Under the pieces are notes generated by a model. That model was not told where the DNA came from. It saw only the letters and a program-made list of their open reading frames with translations, and ran no database searches. Source: Lachnoclostridium sp. (GTDB taxonomy: Bacteria; Bacillota; Clostridia; Lachnospirales; Lachnospiraceae). From it: DNA of 56,233 nucleotides. Positions 46,001-54,984 of this stretch are shown piece after piece. The stretch lies in NCBI GenBank assembly GCA_023664665.1, contig JAMPEY010000020.1, positions 1 through 56,233 on the forward strand, in the 5' to 3' direction. Position 1 is the first letter of the stretch; each line of letters opens with the position of its first letter. A program made the position numbers and the translations under genes.

Positions 46001-46790
46001 CAAGAAAAAGCGTGAAGTGATTGTGACCAATGACGAGACCGGTGAATCAAAGGCATACCTGATTCCTTACGGTTCCCGCATTAAGATAGTGGACGGTCAG
46101 GAATTAGAGGCGGGAGATGAGCTGACAGAAGGAAGCGTAAATCCCCATGACCTGTTAAAGATCAAGGGAATCCGTGCCGTACAGGATTATATGCTGAGAG
46201 AGGTTCAGAGAGTTTACCGTCTGCAGGGCGTGGACATTGCGGATAAGCACATTGAAGTGCTGGTTCGCCAGATGCTTAAGAAGGTCCGCATTGAAGGCAG
46301 CGGCGATACCGATTTCCTGCCGGGAACATTGGTTGATATTCTGGATTACGAGGATATGAATGCCAAACTGATTGAAGAGGGCAAAGAGCCTGCTGACGGC
46401 AAACAGATTATTCTGGGTATTACCAAGGCAGCCTTAGCCACCAACTCTTTCCTGTCTGCCGCTTCCTTCCAGGAGACCACTAAGGTTCTGACAGAGGCTG
46501 CCATCAGGGGCAAGGTTGACCCGTTGATCGGTTTGAAGGAAAATGTCATTATCGGAAAGCTGATTCCTGCGGGCACCGGTATGAAGAGATATCGCAATAC
46601 CGTGTTGAGTACGGATGTGGTAAATCCTTTGTCCATGGAGGAAGAAGAGCTGGAAGATGTTGATGAGATGGATGATGAACTGACCGGCGGTGAAGGCGTA
46701 GAGGAGATTCCCATGGAGGAATTTCTCGATGACGAAGCCTCTGATACAGTGACAGAGGAAGAACTTGTGGGTACAGTTACAGAAGAATAA
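43074..46790 (+). CDS. rpoC: RNA polymerase subunit beta prime
   Basis: A 1238-residue catalytic subunit. The N-terminal zinc site is [20 protein letters not shown]; the magnesium-binding [12 protein letters not shown] is at residues 453-464 with Asp 455, 457 and 459. The second zinc site has [13 protein letters not shown], and [25 protein letters not shown] is the bridge-helix/trigger-loop region. It has an acidic tail like rpoB. The ATG at 43074 follows AAAGGGAG. A stem-loop lies downstream. Confidence 0.98.
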   Translation: METTNETYQPITFDAIKIGLASPDKIREWSHGEVLKPETINYRTLKPERDGLFCEKIFGPSKDWECHCGKYKKIRYKGVVCDRCGVEVTKSSVRRERMGHIELAAPVSHIWYFKGIPSRMGLILDLSPRVLEKVLYFASYIVLDAADSNLEYKQILSEKEYQDAREAFGSKFRVGMGAEAIKELLQAIDLEAEAEELGAELKESSGQKRARIIKRLEVVEAFRESGNRPEWMIMDVLPVIPPDLRAMVQLDGGRFATSDLNDLYRRIINRNNRLKRLLELGAPDIIVRNEKRMLQEAVDALIDNGRRGRPVTGPGNRPLKSLSDMLKGKSGRFRQNLLGKRVDYSGRSVIVVGPELKIYQCGLPKEMAIELFKPFVMKELVSRGISQNIKNAKKLVERWDNQVWDVLEEVIKEHPVMLNRAPTLHRLGIQAFEPILVEGKAIKLHPLVCTAFNADFDGDQMAVHLPLSVEAQAECRFLLLSPNNLLKPSDGGPVAVPSQDMVLGIYYLTQERPGAIGEGKFFKNVNEAILAYENQAITLHSKIHVRVVKTNADGETVSGNVESTLGRFLFNEILPQDLGFVDRSDPENLLKLEVDFHVGKKGLKQILEKVINTHGASRTAEVLDDVKAIGYKYSTRAAMTVSISDMTVPAKKAEMLASAQETVDKIAANYRRGLITEEERYRAVIETWNETDKELTDVLLAGLDKYNNIFMMADSGARGSNQQIKQLAGMRGLMADTTGRTIELPIKSNFREGLDVLEYFMSAHGARKGLSDTALRTADSGYLTRRMVDVSQELIIHEIDCSEGKDEIPGMTVKAFMDGKETIESLKDRITGRFSCEDIKDKDGNVLVKRNHMITPSRAAKILSVGVNEKGEPVEEVKIRTILSCRSKTGICAKCYGANMATGEAVQEGEAVGIIAAQSIGEPGTQLTMRTFHTGGVAGDDITQGLPRVEELFEARKPKGLAIIAEFGGKVEIRDTKKKREVIVTNDETGESKAYLIPYGSRIKIVDGQELEAGDELTEGSVNPHDLLKIKGIRAVQDYMLREVQRVYRLQGVDIADKHIEVLVRQMLKKVRIEGSGDTDFLPGTLVDILDYEDMNAKLIEEGKEPADGKQIILGITKAALATNSFLSAASFQETTKVLTEAAIRGKVDPLIGLKENVIIGKLIPAGTGMKRYRNTVLSTDVVNPLSMEEEELEDVDEMDDELTGGEGVEEIPMEEFLDDEASDTVTEEELVGTVTEE

Positions 46791-46798
46791 TACTATGC

Positions 46799-46846
46799 CA
46801 GCCATGCTTTCGGTTCTGCCAAAACGGCAGAGCCCGGGCATGGCTG
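46799..46846 (+). terminator. Stem-loop after rpoC
   Basis: CAGCCATGC (46799-46807) pairs with GCATGGCTG (46838-46846), enclosing a second stem GGTTCTGCC/GGCAGAGCC (46812-46820, 46826-46834). There is no U run, so readthrough into rfbD is likely. Confidence 0.5.
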
Positions 46847-46867
46847 TTAGCGTTATGGAGGATTCGT

Positions 46868-47731
46868 ATGAAGGTTTTGGTTACAGGCATTACAGGACAA
46901 TTAGGCCATGATGTAATGGAAGAACTGCAAAAGCGCGGGATAGAAGCAGTGGGAACGGACAGCCGGACAATGGATGTCACGGACGGGGAAGCTGTAGAGA
47001 GAACTCTGAAAGCAGCCGCGCCTGACGCAGTGATTCACTGTGCGGCATATACAGCGGTGGATGCTGCGGAGGACAATGAAGAAATCTGCCGCAGGGTCAA
47101 TGCGGAAGGGACCCAAAATATTGCAAAAGTCTGTAAAGAGCTGGATTGCAAGATGATTTATATCAGCACGGATTATGTGTTTGACGGACAGGGAGATGCG
47201 CCCTGGAAACCGGAGGACCCCTGCAATCCCCGGAGTGTGTATGGCAGGACCAAATATGAAGGCGAACTTGCCGTGCAGGAGTTTTTGGACAAATATTTTA
47301 TCGTAAGAATTGCATGGGTGTATGGCATCAACGGCAAAAATTTTGTAAAAACCATGCTGAACCTGTCAAAAACTCACGATAAGCTCACTGTGGTAAGCGA
47401 CCAATTCGGTTCGCCCACCTATACGCGGGATTTGGCGAAGCTCTTGGCGAACATGGTGCAGACACAGGAGTATGGCATTTATCATGCGTCTAATGAGGGC
47501 ATCTGCTCATGGTATGAGTTTGCCTGCGCAATTTTTGAAGAGGCAGGCATTCAGATACAGGTGGCGCCCGTGACCACGGCGGAATACGGCGCAAAGGCTC
47601 CAAGACCCTTAAACAGCCGCCTGAGCAAAGAAAAACTGATGGAAAAAGGCTTTGAGAGGCTTCCGACATGGCGGGACGCGTTGAAAAGGTATCTGGCAGA
47701 GCTGGAGGGGATTCCGGCAAAGGAGGGATGA
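46868..47731 (+). CDS. rfbD: dTDP-4-dehydrorhamnose reductase
   Basis: A 287-residue NAD(P)H-dependent short-chain reductase, the last step of dTDP-L-rhamnose synthesis. The nucleotide loop VTGITGQLGHDV, the catalytic YGRTKYEGE (YxxxK), STDYVFDG and the C-terminal PRPLNSRLSKEKL fit RmlD. The other rml genes are absent here, so it is an isolated copy, set between rpoC and rpsL. GGAGG lies 6 nt before the ATG. Confidence 0.93.
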   Translation: MKVLVTGITGQLGHDVMEELQKRGIEAVGTDSRTMDVTDGEAVERTLKAAAPDAVIHCAAYTAVDAAEDNEEICRRVNAEGTQNIAKVCKELDCKMIYISTDYVFDGQGDAPWKPEDPCNPRSVYGRTKYEGELAVQEFLDKYFIVRIAWVYGINGKNFVKTMLNLSKTHDKLTVVSDQFGSPTYTRDLAKLLANMVQTQEYGIYHASNEGICSWYEFACAIFEEAGIQIQVAPVTTAEYGAKAPRPLNSRLSKEKLMEKGFERLPTWRDALKRYLAELEGIPAKEG

Positions 47732-47733
47732 GC

Positions 47734-48030
47734 GTGAAGAAGGTTTTGGTTCCTTTTTGTATATTGATGATAGCGTTTACGCTATGCGCCTGTGGTGTTG
47801 AAGATAAGCCTGTCATTGGCGAAGGCACCGTTATCAGCATAGTAAGGGTGCGAAAGGCGCCGAGTGTGGATGCGGAGATAGTCGATGTGTTGGAGGAAGG
47901 GCAGAAAGTCAATATTTTGGCGGAGGAAGATGATTTTTACCAAATATCCGCACAGGCAGAAGGGAAAACACAAGATACCGACGAAGCCATAGAAGGGTAT
48001 GTAAGAAAGAAATTTATTTTAAAAAATTAG
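47734..48030 (+). CDS. Small SH3-like lipoprotein
   Basis: A 98-residue lipoprotein with a signal peptide KKVLVPFCILMIAFTLCAC and a bacterial SH3-like domain (GTVISIVRVRKAPSVDAEIVDVLEEGQKVNILAEEDDFYQIS) ending in EGYVRKKFI. Such domains bind peptidoglycan or are sensor modules. I choose the GTG at 47734 because AGGAGG is 7 nt upstream; the ATG at 47728 touches the site. The gene begins where rfbD ends, so they are coupled. Function unknown. Confidence 0.75.
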   Translation: MKKVLVPFCILMIAFTLCACGVEDKPVIGEGTVISIVRVRKAPSVDAEIVDVLEEGQKVNILAEEDDFYQISAQAEGKTQDTDEAIEGYVRKKFILKN

Positions 48031-48050
48031 AAAAATATTGAAAAATGCAA

Positions 48051-48079
48051 TTGACAACACATCTGTGAACAAGTATACT
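48051..48079 (+). promoter_or_regulatory. Promoter of the str operon
   Basis: TTGACA (48051-48056), 17 nt, TATACT (48074-48079), followed by a leader with GTGCGCAC and GTGCACC repeats before rpsL. Confidence 0.75.
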
Positions 48080-48150
48080 ATTTTAGTGTGCGCACATAGG
48101 TGTGTTTTTTGTGCACCACAATAATACTAAAAAGAAAGAGGTGAAACAGA

Positions 48151-48573
48151 ATGCCAACATTTAATCAGTTAGTAAGAAAGGGGCGTAAGACCTCTGTAAA
48201 GAAGTCTACGGCACCGGCTCTGCAGAGAGGATACAATTCTCTTCACAAGAAAGCCATTGATGTTTCTGCTCCCCAGAAGCGTGGTGTATGTACTGCCGTT
48301 AAGACAGCTACTCCCAAAAAGCCTAACTCAGCTCTTAGAAAGATTGCCAGAGTTCGTCTTTCCAACGGAATCGAAGTTACCAGCTACATTCCCGGTGAAG
48401 GTCACAATCTGCAGGAGCACAGCGTTGTACTGATTCGTGGCGGCCGTGTCAAGGACTTACCCGGTACCAGATATCACATTATCCGTGGTACTCTTGATAC
48501 AGCAGGCGTTGCCAACAGAAAACAGGCTCGCTCCAAGTACGGTGCTAAGAGACCCAAAGAAGCCAAGAAATGA
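48151..48573 (+). CDS. rpsL: 30S ribosomal protein S12
   Basis: A 140-residue protein of the decoding centre. The streptomycin-related motifs are wild-type: [22 protein letters not shown] and [25 protein letters not shown]. The first residues [13 protein letters not shown] are canonical. It is the first gene of the str operon. Confidence 0.98.
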   Translation: MPTFNQLVRKGRKTSVKKSTAPALQRGYNSLHKKAIDVSAPQKRGVCTAVKTATPKKPNSALRKIARVRLSNGIEVTSYIPGEGHNLQEHSVVLIRGGRVKDLPGTRYHIIRGTLDTAGVANRKQARSKYGAKRPKEAKK

Positions 48574-48578
48574 TATAA

Positions 48579-49193
<615 letters not shown>

Positions 49194-49194
49194 G

Positions 49195-49320
49195 GAACAG
49201 AATTCATAATTTCCTTTCGGAAATCATGAATTGGGCTGGGCGCCCAATATCAAATAAAGCAAAATCAGATGTTTTTATGCAAGCATAAAACATCAGCTTT
49301 CACTTTATTTGATTCTGTTC
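49195..49320 (+). repeat. Branched inverted-repeat structure between rpsG and fusA
   Basis: An outer stem GAACAGAAT (49195-49203) with ATTCTGTTC (49312-49320) encloses a 14-bp hairpin with one mismatch (49201-49214 with 49219-49232), TTGGGC/GCCCAA (49231-49247), and a long arm CAAATAAAG/CTTTATTTG (49251-49259, 49303-49311) that holds AAAGC/GCTTT and GATGTTTT..ATGC/GCATAAAACATC (49268-49294). The outer stem and first hairpin share bases, so they are alternatives. It could be a processing site, a regulatory leader of fusA or a small mobile hairpin. Confidence 0.55.
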
Positions 49321-49350
49321 TTGTTATAATCAATATAGGAGGAAAAGACC

Positions 49351-51513
49351 TTGGCTGGAAGAGAATATCCCTTAGAGAGAACCAGAAATATCGGAATCAT
49401 GGCTCATATCGATGCGGGTAAAACCACTTTGACAGAGCGTATTCTGTATTACACTGGCATAAACTACAAGATTGGTGATACTCATGAGGGTACTGCTACC
49501 ATGGACTGGATGGAGCAGGAGCAGGAAAGAGGCATCACTATCACATCAGCCGCCACCACCTGTCATTGGACCTTGGAAAAAGAGACCAAGCCCATGGACG
49601 GTGCGTTGGAGCATCGTATCAATATTATTGATACGCCTGGTCACGTTGACTTTACTGTAGAAGTAGAGCGTTCCCTTCGTGTGTTGGACGGCGCCGTGGG
49701 CGTTTTCTGTGCAAAGGGCGGTGTAGAGCCTCAGTCCGAAAATGTATGGAGACAGGCTGACACCTACAATGTACCCCGTATGGCTTTTATTAATAAGATG
49801 GACATTCTGGGCGCAAATTTCTATGGCGCAGTAGAGCAGATTAGAACCAGACTTGGCAAAAATGCCATTATTCTTCAGCTGCCTATCGGCAAAGAAGATG
49901 AATTTAAAGGAATCATCGATCTCTTTGAGATGAAAGCTTATATTTACAACGACGATAAGGGTGATGACATCACCGTAACCGATGATCTTGGAGATATGGC
50001 GGATGATGCGGAATTGTATCATTCCGAGCTGGTTGAAAAGATTTGTGAGCTGGATGATGACTTGACAATGATGTATCTGGAGGGTGAAGAGCCTTCCGTA
50101 GAAGAATTGAAGAAGGTGCTGCGAAAGGCAACCTGTGAGTGTACCGCAATCCCTGTTTGCTGCGGTTCCGCATACCGCAACAAAGGCGTGCAGAAACTTT
50201 TGGATGCTATCCTTGAGTATATGCCCGCTCCTACCGACATCCCGGCTATCAAGGGTGTGGATTTGGAAGGTAATGAGATTGAGAGACATTCTTCTGACGA
50301 AGAGCCTTTCTCTGCGCTTGCATTCAAGATTATGGCTGACCCCTTCGTAGGTAAGCTGGCATTCTTCCGCGTATACTCCGGTACTATGAATTCCGGATCT
50401 TATGTATTGAATGCGACCAAAGACAAGAAAGAGCGTGTGGGACGAATCCTGCAGATGCATGCAAACAAGCGCGCAGAGCTGGAAAAGGTTTATTCCGGAG
50501 ACATTGCGGCCGCAGTCGGATTTAAATTCACCACAACAGGTGATACTATCTGTGACGAGCAGCATCCCGTAATCTTAGAGTCCATGGAATTCCCCGAGCC
50601 CGTTATCGAGCTTGCTATCGAGCCGAAGACCAAAGCGGGTCAGGGCAAGATGGGCGAGGCTCTTGCAAAGCTGGCGGAGGAAGACCCTACTTTCCGTGCC
50701 CACACCAATCAGGAGACCGGTCAGACCATTATCGCCGGCATGGGCGAGCTGCATCTGGAAATTATCGTAGACCGTCTGCTGCGTGAATACAAGGTAGAGG
50801 CTAATGTAGGCGCGCCTCAGGTTGCTTACAAGGAAGCTTTCACAAAGGCTGTGGAAGTGGATTCCAAGTATGCAAAGCAGTCCGGCGGACGCGGTCAGTA
50901 TGGTCACTGCCGTGTGAAATTCGAGCCTTTGGAGGCAAACTGCGATAAGTTTGAATTTGATCCCAAGGCAAATGTCCTGATTAACGAGCCTCCCGTGCTG
51001 TTGTTTGAATCCACTGTAGTCGGCGGTGCAATTCCCAAAGAATACATCCCCGCAGTGGGCGAAGGTATCAGGGAAGCGGCTCAGGCAGGTATCCTCGGCG
51101 GATTCCCCGTACTTGGTATTCATGCCAATGTATATGACGGAAGCTACCATGAGGTCGACTCTTCCGAGATGGCATTCCACATTGCAGGCTCCATGGCATT
51201 TAAGGAAGCAATGCAGAAAGCGGCTCCCGTACTTCTTGAGCCCATCATGAAGGTGGAGGTAACAATGCCCGAGGAATATATGGGTGATGTAATCGGAGAC
51301 TTAAACTCCCGCCGCGGACGCGTGGAAGGCATGGAGGACATCGGCGGAGGCAAGATGGTGAAAGCATTTGTTCCCCTTGCCGAAATGTTCGGCTACTCCA
51401 CGGATTTGCGTTCCAGAACACAGGGGCGTGGAAATTACTCCATGTTCTTCGATAAATACGAGCCCGTTCCGAAGAATGTACAGGAGAAAGTATTGGCTGC
51501 AAAATCCAAGTAA
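49351..51513 (+). CDS. fusA: Elongation factor G
   Basis: A 720-residue translocation GTPase. G1 is [13 protein letters not shown], the switch region has [23 protein letters not shown], then DTPGHVDF and NKMD. Domain IV has [15 protein letters not shown] and domain [15 protein letters not shown]. It is about 25 residues longer than many EF-G proteins because of insertions such as [11 protein letters not shown] in the G domain. The start is TTG at 49351 with AGGAGG 8 nt upstream, unusual for so highly expressed a gene. Confidence 0.97.
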   Translation: MAGREYPLERTRNIGIMAHIDAGKTTLTERILYYTGINYKIGDTHEGTATMDWMEQEQERGITITSAATTCHWTLEKETKPMDGALEHRINIIDTPGHVDFTVEVERSLRVLDGAVGVFCAKGGVEPQSENVWRQADTYNVPRMAFINKMDILGANFYGAVEQIRTRLGKNAIILQLPIGKEDEFKGIIDLFEMKAYIYNDDKGDDITVTDDLGDMADDAELYHSELVEKICELDDDLTMMYLEGEEPSVEELKKVLRKATCECTAIPVCCGSAYRNKGVQKLLDAILEYMPAPTDIPAIKGVDLEGNEIERHSSDEEPFSALAFKIMADPFVGKLAFFRVYSGTMNSGSYVLNATKDKKERVGRILQMHANKRAELEKVYSGDIAAAVGFKFTTTGDTICDEQHPVILESMEFPEPVIELAIEPKTKAGQGKMGEALAKLAEEDPTFRAHTNQETGQTIIAGMGELHLEIIVDRLLREYKVEANVGAPQVAYKEAFTKAVEVDSKYAKQSGGRGQYGHCRVKFEPLEANCDKFEFDPKANVLINEPPVLLFESTVVGGAIPKEYIPAVGEGIREAAQAGILGGFPVLGIHANVYDGSYHEVDSSEMAFHIAGSMAFKEAMQKAAPVLLEPIMKVEVTMPEEYMGDVIGDLNSRRGRVEGMEDIGGGKMVKAFVPLAEMFGYSTDLRSRTQGRGNYSMFFDKYEPVPKNVQEKVLAAKSK

Positions 51514-51543
51514 CACAAAATTGGTAAAATAATGAAAAATAGC

Positions 51544-51598
51544 TTGAAAAACCATTGATTATTTAATATAATAGAAAACAAGTTCAGCTTTCTATTAT
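51544..51598 (+). promoter_or_regulatory. Promoter of tuf with overlapping palindrome
   Basis: TTGAAA (51544-51549), 17 nt, TATAAT (51567-51572). A 10-bp inverted repeat ATAATAGAAA (51568-51577) with TTTCTATTAT (51589-51598) overlaps the -10 and the expected start point. Confidence 0.65.
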
Positions 51599-51716
51599 CC
51601 AAGCTTATAATCAGAGGTAGGACGAGTTAGTGAGCGCCAAGTGCGCAGCGCTGAATGCGCAGCGTTTCGGCAGAAAGAAAAAGAAAACAGAGTTTAATTT
51701 TAAGGAGGATTTCATA

Positions 51717-52907
51717 ATGGCTAAAGCTAAATTTGAAAGAACTAAGCCCCATTGTAACATTGGTACCATTGGACATGTAGACCATGGTAAAACCACTTTG
51801 ACTGCTGCAATCACCAAGACCCTGAATGCAAGACTTGGTACCGGTCAGGCAGTTGCTTTCGATATGATCGATAAGGCTCCCGAAGAGAGAGAGCGTGGAA
51901 TCACCATTTCCACAGCCCATGTTGAGTATGAGACCGAGAACAGACACTATGCGCATGTGGACTGCCCGGGTCACGCTGACTATGTAAAGAACATGATTAC
52001 CGGTGCTGCACAGATGGACGGCGCTATTCTGGTTGTAGCTGCTACCGACGGCGTTATGGCACAGACCAAGGAGCACATCCTGCTGGCTCGTCAGGTAGGC
52101 GTACCTTATATCGTTGTATTCCTGAACAAGTGCGATTCTGATGATGTTGATGACGATATCCTTGAGCTGGTTGAGATGGAAGTTACCGAGCAGTTGGAGG
52201 AGTACGGATTCAAGGATTGCCCTATCATCAAGGGTTCCGCTCTGAAAGCTCTGGAAGATCCTTCCGGCGAGTGGGGCGACAAGATTCTTGAGCTGATGAA
52301 GACTGTTGACGAGTATATTCCTGATCCTCAGCGTGATACAGATAAGCCTTTCCTTATGCCTGTGGAGGATGTATTCACCATTACCGGTCGTGGTACCGTT
52401 GCTACCGGCCGTGTAGAGCGTGGTACCCTGAAGCTGAACGAGGAAGTTGAAATCATCGGTATCAAGGAAGAGAGCATGAAGAGCGTTGTTACCGGTATCG
52501 AGATGTTCCGTAAGCAGATGGATGACGCACAGGCTGGTGATAACATCGGCGCACTGCTTCGTGGTGTTCAGAGAACTGAAATCGAAAGAGGACAGGTTCT
52601 CGCTAAACCCGGCTCCGTTACCTGCCACACCAAGTTTACCGCACAGGTATATGTTCTGACCAAGGACGAGGGTGGTCGTCACACACCTTTCTTCAACAAC
52701 TATCGTCCTCAGTTCTACTTCAGAACAACCGATGTTACCGGCGTTTGCAACTTGCCTGCAGGTACCGAGATGTGCATGCCCGGTGATAATGTAGAAATGA
52801 CCATTGAGTTGATTCATCCTATTGCTATGGAGCAGGGTCTTACCTTTGCTATCCGTGAGGGTGGACGGACTGTTGGGTCTGGTAGGGTTGCTACTATTAT
52901 TGAGTAA
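51717..52907 (+). CDS. tuf: Elongation factor Tu
   Basis: A 396-residue GTPase that delivers aminoacyl-tRNA. G1 is [10 protein letters not shown], then [25 protein letters not shown]. Domain 2 has [55 protein letters not shown]; domain 3 ends [15 protein letters not shown]. The ATG at 51717 with AAGGAGG 9 nt upstream is the family start. Domain 2 is the reference for the similarity seen in the ATP-grasp protein at 4948. Confidence 0.98.
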   Translation: MAKAKFERTKPHCNIGTIGHVDHGKTTLTAAITKTLNARLGTGQAVAFDMIDKAPEERERGITISTAHVEYETENRHYAHVDCPGHADYVKNMITGAAQMDGAILVVAATDGVMAQTKEHILLARQVGVPYIVVFLNKCDSDDVDDDILELVEMEVTEQLEEYGFKDCPIIKGSALKALEDPSGEWGDKILELMKTVDEYIPDPQRDTDKPFLMPVEDVFTITGRGTVATGRVERGTLKLNEEVEIIGIKEESMKSVVTGIEMFRKQMDDAQAGDNIGALLRGVQRTEIERGQVLAKPGSVTCHTKFTAQVYVLTKDEGGRHTPFFNNYRPQFYFRTTDVTGVCNLPAGTEMCMPGDNVEMTIELIHPIAMEQGLTFAIREGGRTVGSGRVATIIE

Positions 52908-52949
52908 ATAGAATTCTGACGAATTCATTAGTAAAAAGCTAGATTTTAT

Positions 52950-52981
52950 GGGGCTTTCCGAGTAATCGGGAAGCCCTTTTT
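52950..52981 (+). terminator. Intrinsic terminator of tuf
   Basis: An 11-bp stem GGGCTTTCCGA with TCGGGAAGCCC (52951-52961, 52966-52976) and TTTTT. Confidence 0.88.
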
Positions 52982-53236
52982 GAAATTTTGCAACAGTGAA
53001 AAAGTTGTAAGCGGTGCCAAAATGGTGCCATAAAACAGAACTCCAATGAAATTTGGCATCATTTTTCATCGGAGTTTACTTTTACCAATCTTTTATTTGG
53101 CAGAGCTTATTTCATAGAATCCCAAAGTTTAGTGACCTTTTTGTGCCATATTATTTTGTGGTAAATGGAGAGAGGAAATGGTATAATCAAATCATGAAAG
53201 ATATAGACAATAGAGATTTATGAAGGAATGATAAAG
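52982..53236. other. Spacer after tuf: start of the AT-rich accessory segment
   Basis: There is no gene here. A direct repeat GGTGCCA-aaat-GGTGCCA lies near 53014-53031, and a 12-bp hairpin with one mismatch (AACTCC-a-ATGAAA, 53039-53051, with 53064-53076) may be a second terminator. Base composition drops sharply beyond about 53,080. Confidence 0.5.
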
Positions 53237-54339
53237 ATGAATTTGATAAAGTTATATGAAGCAGATAGAATGGAAGAGGGAAAGAAAATAGAAGCTCAAG
53301 GTAAGAAAGAAAGAGAAGAGTTTTTATCTATATATCCTATTGAGTCTATCCCAAATTTGACAATAAAACAGTATACATCAGGAGATAATTCTTTTAGTTA
53401 TTGGTTGAAATATAGACTGAGCAATATCGCAAATATACAAAGTGCTGCTTATCCACATACTTTTGGGGTATATACCACCAAGAAGTCATCAAAGATACAG
53501 TTATCATCAAGCTACAAAGAGTTTGGATCTGATTTTGAGAATGCTTTTATTTATCTAAAAAAGGAAATAGTAAATTTTTTGGAAGATATAAGGCGAAAAA
53601 ATTATAATGATTTTGAAAAGTATAAAATAAACAGTATAATAAAGAATATGCTTATGATAGTATACTTTTATGATAGGTTTGTTCCTGTTTGTACCAATCC
53701 GAAAATAGATGATTGTTTAAAAAGTGTGTGTATTCCTATTAAGAAAAAAGCATCAATGGTAGAGAAAAATTTAGCCTTGGTTGAATGGAAAAAGACTGTG
53801 CCCGAATTAGCAGATTGGTCTAATCAGATGGTACTTGATTTTTGTTTATGGTTAAAAGGTAAAAATATTATAACAAATAAAGAAGAAATCTGTAATAATG
53901 CAGTAATTGAAAAAGCACAAAAAATAGAAGAAGAAATTATTTCTTTAAATGCAAAGGGTGAATCAAAAAAGCAATTATAAATGTCAGGGTTAATCAAGGA
54001 ATATTTAGGGATTTATTGCTAAGGAGATATAACAGATGTTGTTTGTGTGGCATGGAAAATCATACATTACTGATAGCGAGTCATATTAAACCTTGGGCAG
54101 AAAGTGAACCAAAAGAGAAATTAGATGTCAATAATGGTTTTTTGATGTGTCCTAACCATGACAGAATATTTGATAAAGGTTATATCACTTTTGATGATGA
54201 TGGTAAGATTATGATTTCTGCCAGATTAACAGAAAACGATAGGGTGTTGCTTAATGTCAATAGTAGAATGCATATAGATTTGACTGAAAGTAATAAAAAG
54301 TATTTGAAATTTCACCGAGAAAATGTTTTTGATAGATAA
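53237..54339 (+). CDS. HNH endonuclease, two frames joined at a slippery site
   Basis: A gene in two frames. Frame 0 (53237-53980, 247 residues from the ATG at 53237 behind AAGGA) is an N-terminal domain with IYPIESIPNLTIKQYT and a lysine-rich helical part; I do not recognise it. It ends in TAA soon after A-AAA-AAG (53965-53971). The -1 frame continues directly as IINVRVNQGIFRDLLLRRYNRCCLCG, the classic start of the HNH_2 nuclease domain, with ASHIKPWAES, NGFLMCPNHDRIFDKGYITF, to 54339. The HNH part has no ribosome binding site of its own. Either programmed -1 frameshifting or loss of one A in the run explains the layout. Homologues are restriction-like DNA nucleases. Confidence 0.8.
53953..53980 (+). 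promoter_or_regulatory. Candidate -1 ribosomal frameshift signal
   Basis: AAAGGGTG (53953-53960), a Shine-Dalgarno-like stretch, stands 4 nt before the slippery heptamer A_AAA_AAG (53965-53971) in the correct phase, and the 0-frame stop follows at 53978. The order is that of the dnaX frameshift signal of E. coli. No clear downstream stem-loop is seen. Confidence 0.5.
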
Positions 54340-54527
54340 ATGAAAAGTCCTGTTTCTTGATTAGATTGGTGCAAAACAATGAATTGACATTTTTCTTGTT
54401 CATATTTTTTTACATGGTGCTAGCACCATGTAGATAAAGCAGTTATGAAGAAAATCGACTTGGAGCCAAAATGTGTAAATTAAATAAAACGCAGATATTG
54501 TGTATATAGAGGAATAAGTAAAGTATT
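54340..54527. other. Spacer with a perfect 22-bp palindrome
   Basis: TACATGGTGCT (54411-54421) is followed at once by its reverse complement (54422-54432), preceded by a T run. There is no gene. It may be an operator or, on the minus strand, a hairpin; see the findings. Confidence 0.5.
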
Positions 54528-54707
54528 ATGAACAATAATGATGAGTTTGTTGATGTAAATGCTAAAATTAGAATGAAGAAAAGTGCACTAGATGGACTTA
54601 ATACAGGTAAATTGAAGTCTAACAACGGTATTAGAAATAGTGAAGGGCATCTTGACCCGTTTGTTGATGTGGTTGAAATCAATGATACAGAGGATAATGT
54701 GAGATAA
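54528..54707 (+). CDS. Small hydrophilic ORF
   Basis: A 59-residue frame beginning MNNNDEFVDVNAKIRMKKSALDG and ending NDTEDNVR, with both acidic and basic stretches and no membrane or cysteine motif. AGAGGA lies about 14 nt upstream, farther than ideal. It stands between the HNH gene and the methyltransferase gene on the same strand. Product not recognised; a restriction-modification controller or antitoxin is only a guess from position. Confidence 0.35.
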   Translation: MNNNDEFVDVNAKIRMKKSALDGLNTGKLKSNNGIRNSEGHLDPFVDVVEINDTEDNVR

Positions 54708-54984
54708 GTCAGTTAAGGAAATCAAGTCTGGACAAATCAGTAGCAGGAATTCTCTGCAACTCTCCAACTGACAATAAGTTTACTCTATCGAAAGTTATGT
54801 TTTTGTAGAAAAGCAAGTGTTTATATGGTACAATATAACAATAATGATATGAGGATACACAAGTTAGTCTTGCTACATTATATGAGTTTGTTTTGAAAAA
54901 TGGTATTCGTTGTGGTTTAGGTAACTGTGATATCTAATGTAAAGATAAATATTTAGTGACTAGAGATGTTAAGTAGGTGTAAAT
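54708..54984. other. AT-rich spacer before the methyltransferase
   Basis: There is no gene with a start site. A frame without start (roughly 54848-54937, ending KNGIRCGLGNCDI) could be a remnant. TACAAT at 54831-54836 may be a -10 without a clear -35. Confidence 0.35.

Noticed and set aside
49546..50565. 339-codon antisense frame over fusA
   Set aside because: A shadow of fusA without start signals.
53014..53031. GGTGCCA direct repeat as an attachment site
   Set aside because: It is short, has no integrase in the window and no second distant copy.
51627..53069. 480-codon open frame antisense to tuf
   Set aside because: A mirror of the biased codon use of tuf; no ribosome binding site and no family resemblance.
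54848..54937. Peptide-like frame ending KNGIRCGLGNCDI
   Set aside because: No start codon in frame and too short; a chance frame or an unprovable remnant.
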